From Diphasiastrum complanatum (Eukaryota > Streptophyta > Lycopodiopsida > Lycopodiales > Lycopodiaceae), in assembly GCA_029204225.1 (NCBI GenBank), contig CM055095.1:31382936-31446935 (forward strand): a stretch of DNA of 64,000 nucleotides, in the 5' to 3' direction. The notes beneath the pieces were generated by a model. The model did not search any database. It worked only from the letters and a program-made list of their open reading frames with translations, and had not been told where the DNA came from. Positions 48,349 through 60,135 of the stretch are shown here, piece by piece (the stretch's first letter is position 1; each line of letters opens with the position of its first letter). A program made the translations under genes and the position numbers.

Positions 48349-48886
48349 TCTTCACATAAAGATGAACTTATTACACACGCTCACAAGGAAGCGAAGAGCC
48401 TTATCCAGAAAGTACTGGAACTCTTTCCAGTGCCAGGTGCAACATTGTATACAAAGCTTAGAATGTTTGATGCTAAGGTATTTTTTATTTGATATCGATT
48501 CGACGCGTGCTTGTTTCTTTTGTAAATTTCCATTTAATCATGTGCATGTTGATCCAATATACCATCTATTTTTTTTTAAATAAAATTTTGTTCCTAACCA
48601 GAGTATATTTTTGAACACTACAGTCCTCGCAACAGACTGACTATGTTAGCTATGGCTGGTATATAGTATACAATGCCAAACATTTTTTCAATTGGCTTGC
48701 ACAACATGATAAGCTTCCGAATCTACTTAAGGTAATCTATTTATTCACAATCACAATCACAATCACCTATTCATAATTCGCAATCACTTATTCTTGGTTA
48801 ATAACACGTGCCTGTGTGTTTGTTTTGTCTTTTGGTTTTGCAGTTCTCTTGCCCGAATGTTGCCCCAAAGGAGAGAATGCATTTTT
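48349..48886 (+). pseudogene. Exon-like fragments of an unrecognised host gene
   Basis: Three short open blocks joined by plausible splice sites. First, 48349-48477 reads HKDELITHAHKEAKSL and VLELFPVPGATLYTKLRMF and ends at AAG/GTATTT. Second, about 48634-48730 reads QQTDYVSYGWYIVYNAKHFF and NWLAQHDKLPNLL and ends AAG/GTAATC. Third, after GGTTTTGCAG at 48841, FSCPNVAPKERMHF and a stop. Codon content looks protein-like, and the intron ends are canonical with a T-rich tract. No start is seen for the first block (in-frame stop upstream), so this is a gene piece. I do not recognise the protein. Confidence 0.35.
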
Positions 48887-49259
48887 GACAGGAGACAATA
48901 AAAATTGTTATTGAAAATTCATTTCCAGTTTCAATTACACATTCTCCACCAAAGTTACTACCATATGGATAAATGGATATAGAGATTATAGAGTAGAAAG
49001 AGCCTCAACTTGAACAATGATACTCAAGTTGAGCAATTCATATATTTTCAAACATGATATATACAAAAAAATAATATGACATAATAGAAAATTACGTTGT
49101 TCAAATTCTATGGATCTTCAATTTCGATGGATGTTCCTACGTCTTTGCATTTTATATGTTCTTCTAGTTAGAAATCAACTTGATCTGATTCATTAGTATA
49201 AGCTTCAAATGTGATATTGTAATTAGTGTACAATTAATTAGATTTGTTGTATTCAGTAG
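48887..49259. other. No gene seen
   Basis: AT-rich DNA before the TRIM-like LTR. Confidence 0.5.
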
Positions 49260-50331
49260 TGTTCGGGACCCGCCATCGACATATCAATTGGGCACTTGTT
49301 TGTAGATGGCTACTTGGATTAGTCAAGTAGCCACACATAGGAAATTAGCCTGTACAGTGCTACTTCCAGTACTTGCTATACTCAAGGGCATGTCCTGAGT
49401 TTGTTGGTCAAATTTGGCCATGTTGGGCCCGACCTTACTTTGGCAGGTGGTAGGCCAATTTTAGGACACCTGTCTTTTTCATGCAAGTTGTGGGTTTTCT
49501 ATATGTACAATTTTCTCTTTGTAATACAATGCTTTTGATGTGTCGTCTTTGAGAGCTTGTGAGGAGTGTTTATGGTGATTGATTGACGTGATCTGCATAC
49601 TTTCATGGTATCAGAGCAGCACGGTGTTGCAGGTATGAACGATCCGATGGAGCTATGGGATAGCGTCTTTCACCAAGAAAAACATCACTCAAAGCGTCTC
49701 AGGAGAGAGGACTCCATATGGGATATCGGCAGTCTAGATGGCAGGAGACAACAAAGTTCTTTCGATTGAAGCTTTGGGGAAGATCTAAACGATCGTCATA
49801 GGTGAATTCCGAGGAGAATTCACAAAAAAACTTGTAGTTTCGGTGATTTTGGGAAAATCATCAATGATGGTTACATAATAATTGATTGGGCAGGCAGCCG
49901 GTTGACACAATTGGATTTGCAAGGGAGCTGTAAAGAACAGTGTTATACAGCCAGATTATAGGGATTAATTGGGTGGAAATCGATGGAAGTTTTGGAAATT
50001 TCCGATTTCGTGGGATGTTGACGGATTTCTCGAAAAATCAATCTGTTCAAAATCGATGCTGCACCAATTTGAATGTCGTAAATTGCTTCAGAGAGCTAGA
50101 GGTAGGGTGACCTCTGTGGGGCATGTAGTTGAAAGAAGAATCTTAGTAAGAGATTGACATTTGCCTAAGAAAGCTCTATTCTCATTTTAGGACACCCGTC
50201 TTTTTTCATGCAAGTTGTGGGTCTCCTATATGTACAGTTTTTTCTTTGTAATACAGATCTTTTGTTATGCCATCTTTGAAAGCTTGTGAGGAGTGTCTAT
50301 GGTGATTGATTGACGTGATCTGCATACTGCA
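49260..50331 (+). mobile_element. Short TRIM-like retroelement with partial 3' LTR
   Basis: LTR 49260-49605 (TGTTCGGG...TTTCA, 346 bp), perfect primer site TGGTATCAGAGC at 49606-49617, about 570 bp of internal sequence with only a short gag-like start (MNDPMELWDSVFHQ), then a second copy of the last ~145 bp of the LTR at 50183-50331. Too small for pol; non-autonomous. The second LTR lacks its first part. Confidence 0.75.
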
Positions 50332-50954
50332 CTAGATCCTAACAGGATTTTAACACTTCCTACCTTGCTCTTACCTGTACATGAGAAATTGTTTAAGTTC
50401 AATCTTGCAAAACTGAATCACTAAGAAAGAGAAAAATGAAAATTTTCATATGGCATAACATACCTTAACACCATTCAACCGAGATTGACAGTACTGAGGT
50501 AGATCGAATTACAACATGTCTAGTTCTAATCAAATACGATTAAGATTCCAATCTTTCTCAACCTCAATCATAACAAGAATGTTGTCGTTTCTTTTCAATG
50601 TTATTTGAAGTTGCTCTTGATGATTTATTGCATAATCTTGCTCTAGTGGCTTCCACTCATTTTTGCATTTTATCCATCTTCTATAATACAGTAGCAAAGT
50701 GAACATTTGTTTTTCTAAATATATGTAAATGTCATTGATCACTTACATACTCTGCACTCTACTTACAATTGCATTTTCTTCTATCATCTAAATTCAAATC
50801 CTGAATGTTGAGCCCTTTGTGAAGATAAGCATGCTGAACTAAAATTTCCATGATAGATTGACCAGTAGCTGATACTTTGAAATCCATTATCCTTCCTTTC
50901 CAAGAGCTTCTATATATATTATCTGATCTTTTTCTTTTTTGGAAACAGCCTTTT
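50332..50954. other. No gene seen
   Basis: AT-rich. Short minus-strand frames (50530-50742) have no recognisable motif. Confidence 0.5.
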
Positions 50955-51676
50955 TGTAAAATTGTATAGACCAAATTCACCAAGAAATAAAGGTTATCCA
51001 ATCTTCCATTCTTTTTGTATGAAACGTATTTTGAATATTGGATCTTATTACTCTAACTGATGAAATATGAGTGCAGGTATCATTGCCTGAAGACAAGAAA
51101 TGAAACTATAGATCAATGCTAACAGTTTGATATGCAGGTTCTAGAAATAGAATCTAATGATGAACCATTTTATGGTATGACTCCTAACCTTTTCTTAAGG
51201 GTATGTGCAGGTACTAAGAAGAGTACTTGAAGAATTAATCTAAAGAAGCTTCTTAAAGCTTAAGACGGTACCTGAAGAAGTCTCGATCGAGTCTATAAAG
51301 AAGGCTCAATCGAGTCTATAAAGACTAGGAGAAGAAACCAAAGGACTGATCACCCTTTGTGTCACATTCCACTATAATTGGGGATGGGCAACCCCTAGAA
51401 AAAAGGGCCTAGGAATTGATGAAAATTATGCAAGGTAAGATGGACATGTACAAAGCCTTTCCCATGTCATGAAAAACACTTGGGTGAATCCCAATGTTGT
51501 AAACCAAGAAATATTCAACTTGAAAGTGGCTAGCATTAAATGTTAAGCTACCTACATTCTATTCTTATCAATATGTAACTTACCTACTTTTTCACATGGC
51601 TTGTAAGCCATAAGACACCTAAGAAAATGCGCCATCCTACTCCCCTTTTGCTCTAACTAATTGATAAACACCCCCT

Positions 51677-52325
51677 TGTGAAAGATTTCAGATCCTTAAG
51701 ATCCAATTTACTTGAATGATCTTTGGTTAGAAAGAGAAATACACTACCAATCTCACCAATGCAGAAAAATCGGCATCTACACACAAGTTGAGATGCAAAC
51801 ACCAATAGAACTTGATCAAACTTGAATGAAATGATTATGTATTGTTGCTGTCCTTACAAAACCAGCAAGCTACTGTATTTCACATGTTTGGATCCAACAA
51901 TAGCAAATATAGATCATTCTACACATAAAATTGCAAGCAATCACCAAGATAGTGCATCAATGGATAGTAGAACCCAAGAGAACCATGTATAAGCATGAAA
52001 TGAGATAGAGAAGAGAGAAGATTGCTCTCTCCATGAGTTACATCCTTTTATAACAGGTCCAAACCCTATTTGGCCACTTGGCTTTCCCACCAAAATGCTA
52101 ACCCTACTAATTTTGGGTCTAGATTCAATGTACCCAACTATTCAAATTGAATCTACTCAAACTCGCATTCTAACTTTCCCACACTTTCAAAAAGTGTTTA
52201 TTCAAATGAAATTTATACTAATGAACTTTGAGAAGTCAACCTCTAAGTCTAAAACAAGTTTTGGCCTCAATATGCCAAATATGGAAATATTGCAAAATGT
52301 GATGAAACTAGTTGAATCTTTCACA
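51677..52325 (-). repeat. 3' LTR of copia B
   Basis: 649 bp, pairs with 56460-57092. The palindrome seen in related LTRs has decayed here to CACATGTTTG near 51880. Confidence 0.88.
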
Positions 52326-52529
52326 CCCCCTCTTCAACTAGTTTTAGCATAGACTTTGATAACACTCCAAGTGAAGTCCTATGCTTCATGAACAAGTCTT
52401 TTCCCAATGCTTTGGTGAAGATATCAGCTACACATTCCCTTGAAGACACATGTTGAAGCTCCACCTCCTTTGCAATGACTTGCTCCCTCACAAAGTGATA
52501 TTGTATCTCAATATGCTTGCTCCTAGCAT
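52326..52529 (-). pseudogene. Copia B C-terminal RNase H end
   Basis: The minus strand reads ARSKHIEIQYHFVREQVIAK, ELQHVSSRECVADIFTKALG and ends MLKLVEEGV at the polypurine tract. It is very close to the same part of copia A. To its right (above 52530) the homology to copia stops abruptly. Confidence 0.87.
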
Positions 52530-53378
52530 AGTTTTTGACAATAGAACTTTGATCCATCATAAGAATGATCTTCTTCCTAAGAATAGATCTCCTTTCAATG
52601 ATATAGAGTATAGTGTCCACTTGGGATGCTTCACTATTTCTTACATCAATTTTACATGTCAAAATGTGACTAGTACATGAAGAATCAAATAGAGTGTAAA
52701 TGAAATGATTCCACCATGCTTCCAACTCTGAACTCTCTGGAAAAATACAGCAAACAAACAATAAATGTGAGTGATCACATTTGCTTGCATGTCTCCTCCT
52801 TCTTTGTCCTTTGGTGCCTTGTATCCACCAGGATACTCCATGAATGAGCCTCCATCTCCATCTTGCCATAAGATGCCATCAACACTTGATGACTTGGCCA
52901 TGAATGAGTGACATAATGAACCTCCAATAGCTTCATTTCCATCAGCAGAACCAGCCAAGAATGCTAGTACAAATCCAACATCAAAACAATGCTCACCAAT
53001 GTAGCTAGTTTTACCATATCTTGACAATTTGCACACATCCACATGAAAATGCTCAAACATGAGATAGAACAAGTAAAGTAAACTTGAACAACACTTCCTT
53101 GCTGCTCATTTGACCTTACTTGAGTCTTCAATATGCTGCAAAAACATATCCATAACACCTTTGCCAATTAACTCTCCTTTGATGCTCTTGACTAGCTCCA
53201 AATTGCCACCTTCCCTTTTGACTAGTTGAAGCACTTTGAGATCAACCTCTTGATCTTCAACTTGACCATCAAAGTCATTGAACAAACTTTGTTTTCCAGA
53301 TCCATTACTTGATTTTACAGCAAGATAACATCCATCCACTTTCATAGCTCCATGTATACAAGAAGATCCTCCAAAAGA
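52530..53378 (-). CDS. Foreign sequence in place of copia B polymerase; unknown protein
   Basis: Minus strand, continuing the copia frame after ALMKSGT without a break: FGGSSCIHGAMKVDGCYLAV, EDQEVDLKVLQLVKREGGNL, SIKGELIGKGVMDMFLQHIE, one TGA near 53106, then in the same frame LLYLFYLMFEHFHVDVCKL, YGKTSYIGEHCFDVGFVLAF and so on to about 52760. Not retroelement-like. The stretch below about 52760 reads as non-coding and matches copia L best. A weak resemblance to DUF295/KIB-type plant domains (a ...G-L-LV... then F-V--KL ... IG-- pattern) is a guess only. It makes a fusion with integrase. Confidence 0.5.
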
Positions 53379-54855
53379 TGTTCCACTCTTCATAAGAGCT
53401 TGATACTCAAGATCCATTGCTTGGATCCACTCCTCTTCTTTCCTTGCTTGATCTACACTTGTAGGCTCATTCAAAGAGGTTAGAAAAGCAACATAATTTC
53501 TAGAAATTACTTGCTTACCCTTTTGATCATATGTGAGCCTTGAAGGTACTTGTCTTTCTCTTGATGTTCTTCTTGGCTTTTGACTTGATGAAGGTCCATC
53601 ATCACCACCATCCAAAGTAGGATCCTTCTCAATCAACATCAAGAATGCTAGATCCATCCACTCTACCATCAATCATGCTTGAAGACACCTTTGGAATGTT
53701 TCTCTCATCAAAAATGACATCTCTACCAACAATCACTTTGTTAGTAGAAGGAATGTAAACCTTGTAGGCTTTACTCACCTCACTATATCCAACAAAAATA
53801 CCTCTTCTTGAAGATGGATCCTCCTTGGTTCTATCATCAAGAGTAATGTTGACATAGCCTGTGCATCCAAAGGTTCTTAGAAAGTTGACACTCGGCCTCC
53901 TCTTGAATAGCATCTCAAAAGGTGTCCTTCCATCCAAAATAGCACTCGGCCACCTATTGCACAAGAAATTGGCACACAACAAAGCTTGATCCCAAAATGG
54001 TTTGTCAAGATTAGCACTTAACCTCATAGATTTAGCACTTTCACATAAAGTCCTATTCTTCCTTTCAACCACTCCATTTGGTTGTGGGGTCCTTGATGTT
54101 GTATACTCCCTCTTGATCCCATGCTCATCACAAAAAGTCATGAACTTGTTAGATATGTACTCACCACCATTGTCACCTCTTAAGCACTTGATCTTTGTGG
54201 AAAATTGGTTCTCCCTTGCATTCTTGAACTTGACAAAGACATCACACACTTCATCCTTGCTCTTTAGTAGATAGATCCAACAAAATCTACTAAAATCATC
54301 AATGAATGTTACATACATCTTAGCTCCACTATTGCTAATTGTAGTAAATCCATGAATATCCGAATGTACAAGCTGAAAAGGCTTTGTAGATCTAGAAATA
54401 GATCTAGTATAAGGTAGTCTATGTGAGTTAGACAAATCACAAGACCCACAAACATGCTTGACATTACTTAAGGAACTTGGAAGACCAATCACAACCTTCT
54501 TCCTTGCCATTACATCCAATGACTTGAAGTTGAGGTGTTCCATCCTTTTGTGCCAAACCTCTTGAATAGAAATTTGCTCCCTTGCAACACATCCAACTTG
54601 GTTAGCAATAACACAAGCATCAAGTTTGAACAACTTCCCTTGTCTTTTATCTTGTCCAATCAAGACATCCTTCCTTTTGATCAAAGAAGCATCTCCATCA
54701 AACTCCACCTTGAGGCCCTTACTTAGCATTTGACTCACACTAAGCAAATTCTTGGTAATAGATGGAATAAACAAGATATCCTCCAAATAAACATTCCTAT
54801 TTGAAGAGAGAGAGAGAGAGAGATAGGAATTGTACCAATCCCTTTGATTGCACAC
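53379..54855 (-). pseudogene. Copia B integrase and linker
   Basis: Frame 54855-53629: VWHKRMEHLNFKSLDVMARK (second zinc residue retained), CGSCDLSNSHRLPY, LVHSDIHGF, RGDNGGEYISN, QPNGVVERKNR, and the tail FGCTGYVNITLDDRTKEDPS and FVGYSEVSKAYKVYIPST. A frameshift near 53650 passes to 53672-53379 with the basic linker and SLNEPTSVDQARKEEEWIQAM, the point just before reverse transcriptase in copia A. D, D and E motifs look intact. Confidence 0.88.
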
Positions 54856-55859
54856 TCACCATCATTGGCCGTGTACATCACCCTCTTGTCATCTCCATAT
54901 GCCAACAAAGAAGTGAAGTATTCTTTATGAAAGGTCATGTGTGAGCTTGCTCCACTATCAATCCACCAAGGATCTAGATCTCCATCATTAGCAAGCATAC
55001 ATGAAGATATCACAAAAGCATCATCATTTGCATCTTGAACATCCAAACCATCCTCATCAAGAGTAAGATTACCTTGCTTGTCTCCTTGATCTCTCTTCTT
55101 CTTGTAATACTCACTTGCAAAGTGTCCTTTGATGCCACAATAAAAGAATTTGAGCTTTGATCTACCCTTATTTTTTTCACTTGAAGAAGCATCCACTTGA
55201 TCTTGCCCTTTAAACCGCTTACTTTTGGTTTTGCCCTTAAATTTGCCCTTTGTGAACATAGCATCCTCTTGAAGTGTCGATGTAGATCCACCTCTTGCTT
55301 GAAGCCTATATTCTTCATTGATCAAGATCTCTTGAAGATCCATCAAACTTGGCAAAGTCTTTTGAATAGCAATACTTTGAACAATGCTATCATGAGCATC
55401 CAACAAGCCATTAAGAATCACTTGAATAAGCTCTCCTTCCTTAATGTTTTCATCTATGCAAGCTAACTCATCATTCAGTGCTTTCATTCTCAAAAAAACA
55501 GTATTTGGACTTTCTTCATTCTTTTGCAAACAAGAAAAGATTTGTCTTCTTAGAGTCAACACTCTAGAAGTAGACTTGGATTCATAAAGCTTCTTCAATG
55601 AATTCCAAGCTTCCAAAGATGATGTGCACTTACCAACTTCCTTGAGAAGTTCATTGGTAACATTCATCTTTATCATGTGTAGAGCCTTCCTGGCCCTCTT
55701 GTCATACCTCAATTAATCTTGTTGTGTTGCTGGTCTCTCCTCCAAACCTACAACAATATTCATCTCAAGAAGTGACTCCATCCTCACTTTCCACAATGAA
55801 TAGTTAGTTGAGGTAAGCCTATCATTGGCTTCCAACATGACTCCAATTGAGGTTGTCAT
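54735..55859 (-). pseudogene. Copia B gag and protease
   Basis: Start ATG at 55859 (MTTSIGVMLEANDRLTSTNY, LWKVRMESLLEMNIVVGLEE), one in-frame stop near 55716, then open to 54735. UBN2-type gag (SLEAWNSLKKLYESKSTSRV); a zinc knuckle damaged at its first and last Cys (FYCGIKGHFASEYY); protease WWIDSGASSHMT. The frame is then broken by a short GA microsatellite at 54801-54824 just before the pre-integrase region. Confidence 0.87.
54801..54824. repeat. Short (GA)n inside the copia B coding region
   Basis: About nine GA units in minus-strand frame ISLSLSL; the homologous frame resumes shifted at 54855. An example of a microsatellite growing inside pol. Confidence 0.85.
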
Positions 55860-56447
55860 GTAGCAATGACCTGATCTTCTATTTCAACCTGCTTCAATGC
55901 ACAAAGCACTCCTTTGAACAACAACAAATGCTTTCAAAAGAAATCACCAAGATTTGAAACTATCTCACAAATTCTCTTCTAGCACTTATCCAAGCAAATC
56001 AACACATAGAATCATGGAATCATGATCAACCTGTAATCTATCCTCAATCTAATGACTTTTACCACTTCCTAAGATTGAAACACACTCAAATGAAGTCCAG
56101 CAACCTCACTATCTAAAGATCCAATTAAAATTAGGTTTATGACAAAATCACAAAAAATTGACTATTCCAAAGATACATGCAAATGTTGAAAATTTGATAT
56201 GCAATCTATAAGCCACCACTTAGGCTGATCCAATGATCCAAAAATTGGCCAAATCCAATATGTGAATTCAAAAATTGGAATTGAACAAGTATATTGACCT
56301 ATTTAGTGTTTTGATCTACAAAAGATCCAATCTACAAAAGCAAAAAACTCGATTTTGATGTAGAATCCTCTCTAGCATGCTCTAGACTTGATATCTTCAC
56401 CAAATCATTGATAGATCTGATTTTCTCCTTCATAACCTGAAACACAA

Positions 56448-57092
56448 GCTCTGATACCATGTGAAAGATTTCAGATCCTTAAGATCCAATCTACTTGAAT
56501 GATCTTTGGTTAGAAAGAGAAATACACTACAATCTCACCAATGTAGAAAAATCAGCATCTACACACAAATTGAGATGCAAACACCAATAGAACTTGATCA
56601 AACTTGAATGAAATGATTATGTACTATCGTTGTCCGTAAAAAACCAACAAGCTATTTCACAGGTGTGGATCCAAAAATAACAAATATAGATCATTCTACA
56701 CATAGAATTGCAAGCAATCACCAAGATAGTGCACCAATGGATAGTAGAACCCAAGAGAAGCATGTATAAGCATGAAATGAGATAGAGAAGAGCTGTCTCC
56801 ACAAGTTACATCCTTTTATAACAGGTCTAAACCCTATTTGGCCACTTGGCTTTCTCACCAAAATGCTAACTCTACTAATTTTGGGTCTAGATTCAATGTA
56901 CCCAACTATTTAAATTGAATCTACTCAAACTCGCATTCTAACTTTCCCACACTTTCAAAAAGTGTTTATTCAAATGAAATTTAGACTAATGAACTTTGAA
57001 AAGTCAACCTCTAAGTCTAAAAAAGTTTTGGCCTGAATATGTCAAATATGGAAATATTGCAAAATGTGATGAAACTAGTTGAATCTTTCACA
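56448..57092 (-). repeat. Primer site and 5' LTR of copia B
   Basis: GCTCTGATACCA (56448-56459) abuts the LTR at 56460-57092 (633 bp). It lies some 590 bp before the gag ATG at 55859. The palindrome is decayed to CACAGGTGTG near 56655. Confidence 0.9.
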
Positions 57093-57400
57093 TCCCTCAT
57101 ACCTATACACCAGGGCCCTCTCACTTTACTTCTCCTAGAGTCTCCCTTACACCTCTCACACTTATTTTGGACACCTCAGCCACTCTCTCAAGGCTACACA
57201 TTTCCTATAAAAGGACTAACTCGCCCCTCTCCCTCATTATTCATCTCCCATTCATTTTTGCTTTGCCTCTTGCTCTTGCTTCTATGTGTGTAGGTGCTTG
57301 GAAGAAAGCTTGGAGCTATGGCTTGAGGAGGATCTGTCAATCTTGGATTGGAACCATTTTTGGAACCACTTACACACACACTCACTTTCTCTTACCTCTT

Positions 57401-57500
<100 letters not shown>

Positions 57501-57519
57501 CTTTCACACCATCCATAAG

Positions 57520-57840
57520 ACTGATGGCCATGCATGTCACACCATCCATGACTTGATGGCCACGCATGTCACAACATCCATAACTTGATGGCTTTGCATG
57601 TCACACCATCCATAGCTTAATGGTCATGCATGTTTGATTTGGGAGTTGCATGTCTGATTGGAGCTTGCATGTCTGATTTGGGAACTTGCATGTATGATTT
57701 GAAGCTTGCATGTTGAAACTAGAGCTTGCATGTCATACCATCCCTAGCCTAATGACTTTGCATGTTGGAATTGAAGCTTGCATGTCAGATTCAATTCATG
57801 CATGTCATGCCTCCTAATGTCAAATGCCTATGCATGCTCT
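57520..57840. repeat. 32 bp and ~25 bp minisatellites rich in GCATGT in gypsy M LTR
   Basis: Units starting TGATGGCCATGCATGTCACA are 32 bp long (three and a half copies), followed by shorter units around GCTTGCATGTCTGATT. The 3' LTR copy (about 63015-63380) has one more 32 bp unit. Confidence 0.85.
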
Positions 57841-58225
57841 TTTCTTGATCAGTAAGTCGTTGCATGTCATAAGGAACCACTTTTCTTGGTATAAGATTCT
57901 TTAAGATCCAAAATTTGTTAACTTCTGGTTGATGTAAAGATCTAAGAATCCATCTTCCCAAAACCACTATATATGTATATGGCCTTGGGCCAATTGATCT
58001 TGCATAATTTGAAAGAAAATCCTTTGGGGGGTTGGGGGGGGTCCCCATCTTGACCCCTCAGCAAGTCTCTTGAATGAATGATTTTGTGATTGAATGTTAA
58101 ATTTTTTCACTAAGTTTTGAGTTCTTTTTCAAGTTCTATTCAACAGTGTTTTGTTGATTTGTTCTTTTTAAGTCACAACTAAAGTCGGGACTTTAGAATT
58201 AGTAGACCTTCACTTCAAGTTCACA

Positions 58226-58597
58226 GTTAGGTATCAGAGCCAAGGTCTATTGTTTTTCTTTCTTTGTGAAGTTGATGTGAGGGGCTTGAGTATTCATTCT
58301 TGAAACAAATGCCAATACACAAGACTTTGTATGTTTACTTTCGAATAGATTTCCCTTCCGCTCAAATTTCCTTTTTCTTACAAGATCTCTTTAATATCAG
58401 AGCTAATAAACTCCATTTGGGGGATCCTCAAGAATTGGATCTCCAACTTGCTTTCTATTTTAGAGACAATACTTTGTTAATGCGAGCTTCTATCTTCCGT
58501 TTTGGAGAATGGCATTTCTCTGAATCACAAGTCTATTGGTACTTTTTGCCTTGAGTTTGTGTATTTCAGGTGAATTTCAAAAATTCCAATCAAAGAG
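58226..58597 (+). promoter_or_regulatory. Primer site and leader of gypsy M
   Basis: GTTAGGTATCAGAGCC follows the LTR end TTCACA; it contains GGTATCAGAGC, the tRNA-Met primer complement. The remaining ~360 bp to the gag ATG are leader. Confidence 0.75.
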
Positions 58598-59481
58598 ATG
58601 GATAGCTCCTCACGAGGCTCTTCAAGCTCCTCTTCATCTATGTCATCATCACCTCATATTTCATCCAAGTCAACTTCCTCTACTCGATCTATGAAAAGGA
58701 GGTTTGCTAAGATTGATAATAAACTTTTTAAGTTTTCTAAGTTCGATGGAGAGTAGCAATGAAGGGAGTTTGCTTGCCTGGATTCAAAATCTTGATACTT
58801 TCTTTGAGAAAAGTAGATACTCAAATCATTCCAAGATTCGATTTGCAACGTTACATCTAGATAAGTATGCATCACTATGGTGGGCAGCTATGAAATCTAA
58901 TCACAAAGCTGCATCCACTTGGCATAGCTTTAAAAAGCAAATTAAAGCCCACTTTTTGCCAAAATAATATAAGAAAGATACTTTAGCTATTTGGGACATC
59001 TTTAGGCAAAAGCAAAATGAAAAAGTAGTTGAGTATGTTAAGAGAATTTGGGAGTTGCTTTTGAAAGTTCAGATTTTGCATTCCATTTCCAAGAAAGAAC
59101 AAAAAAGGAAGTTCTATTCGGGTTTGCATAGAAGTATACAATATGGCTTAGATCTAGTACAAGCTGATACTTTGGAACAAGTCATATATTATGCTACCAG
59201 AATTGAGCTGTAGGATAATCATCAAAATGGAAGCGGAAACAAAAGGAAGGAACCTCCCACAACTCAAACTCCAAAAGAAAAGACTCAACGCCTTTCCAAA
59301 GAACAAATGCAGGCCTATCGCAAGGAAGGAAGATGCTTCAAGTGTGGGGAAAAGAGACACCTTTTCTTCAAATGTCCACTCAAAGATGCCAAATCTTCAA
59401 GTGCAGACAAAGGGAAGCAGGTGGTCGTACAAAGCATTGAAGACACTCAAACCCATGATCTTCTCAAAACATGGGGACAAG
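58598..59481 (+). pseudogene. Gypsy M gag
   Basis: Starts MDSSSRGSSSSS, then a frameshift/stop near 58755. SLLAWIQNLDTFFEK, ASLWWAAMKSNHKA and FKKQIKAHFLP are standard plant gypsy gag; after a stop near 58967 it continues IWDIFRQKQNEKVVEYVKRI. Zinc knuckle CFKCGEKRHLFFKC at about 59337-59378 is CX2CX4HX4C. It is cut at 59481 by the L LTR. Confidence 0.87.
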
Positions 59482-60135
59482 TGTGAAGGATTTCAGATCA
59501 TTCAAGATCCAATCCATGTCCCAAAACTTTGGTTACAATAAGGAGCAAACCAACAATCATGCCAATGTAGAAAAATCAGCATCTACACACAAAATGAGAT
59601 GCAAACTCTAAGAGATATTGATCATACATGAACCAAAACATAAAATATGTTTGTTGTCCGTACAATTACAGTACCCTACTGTATTTCACACGTGTGGAAC
59701 CGAAAATAGCAATAAATGAGCATTCTACACACAAGATTGCAAGATAACACCAAGATAGTGCACCAATGAGTAGTAGAACCCAAAGAGAACCATGTATAAT
59801 AATGAAATGAGAGATAGAAGAGAGAAGATGTGTCTCTCCACAAGTTACATCCTTTTATAGAGTTTTCAAACCCTATTTGGCCACTTGGCTTTCCCTCCAA
59901 AATGTAAACCCTACTATTTTTGGGTCTAGATTCAATGTACCCAAAGTTCAAATTTGAATCTCTCTCAAATTCAACTACCAACTTTCCCACACTTTCCAAA
60001 AGTGTTTATTGAATGTATTTTAGACTAATATAACTTCAAAAAGTTTATCTCTAAGTCTAAAATGAGTTTTGGCCTCTTATTGACAATTTACCAAAATGTG
60101 ACTAAACTAGACTAAACTAGTTGAAATCTCTCACA
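59482..60135 (-). repeat. LTR of copia L (B family)
   Basis: TGTGAAGG...TCTCACA, 654 bp, clearly related to the copia B LTRs, with an intact CACACGTGTG at 59687-59696. It is followed on its right by a polypurine tract (minus strand GTTGAAGAGGGAG), so it is the 3' LTR. The 5' LTR is missing. Confidence 0.85.

Larger units (their letters stand above)
51677..57092 (-). mobile_element. Copia element B, complete LTRs, with replaced polymerase
   Basis: LTRs 51677-52325 and 56460-57092 (TGTGAAAG...TTCACA), primer site 56448-56459 (reverse complement TGGTATCAGAGC) and polypurine tract GTTGAAGAGGGGG at about 52326-52338. It sits in the 5' LTR of gypsy M; the uninterrupted partner at about 62505-62515 shows the empty site. 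Flanking CCCCT (51672-51676) and TCCCT (57093-57097) are a one-mismatch target duplication. In place of reverse transcriptase and most of RNase H it carries about 850 bp of unrelated sequence. Confidence 0.88.

Noticed and set aside
57520-57840. CRISPR-like spaced repeats
   Set aside because: The units are contiguous minisatellites in a plant LTR with no regular unique spacers, and the context is nuclear plant DNA.
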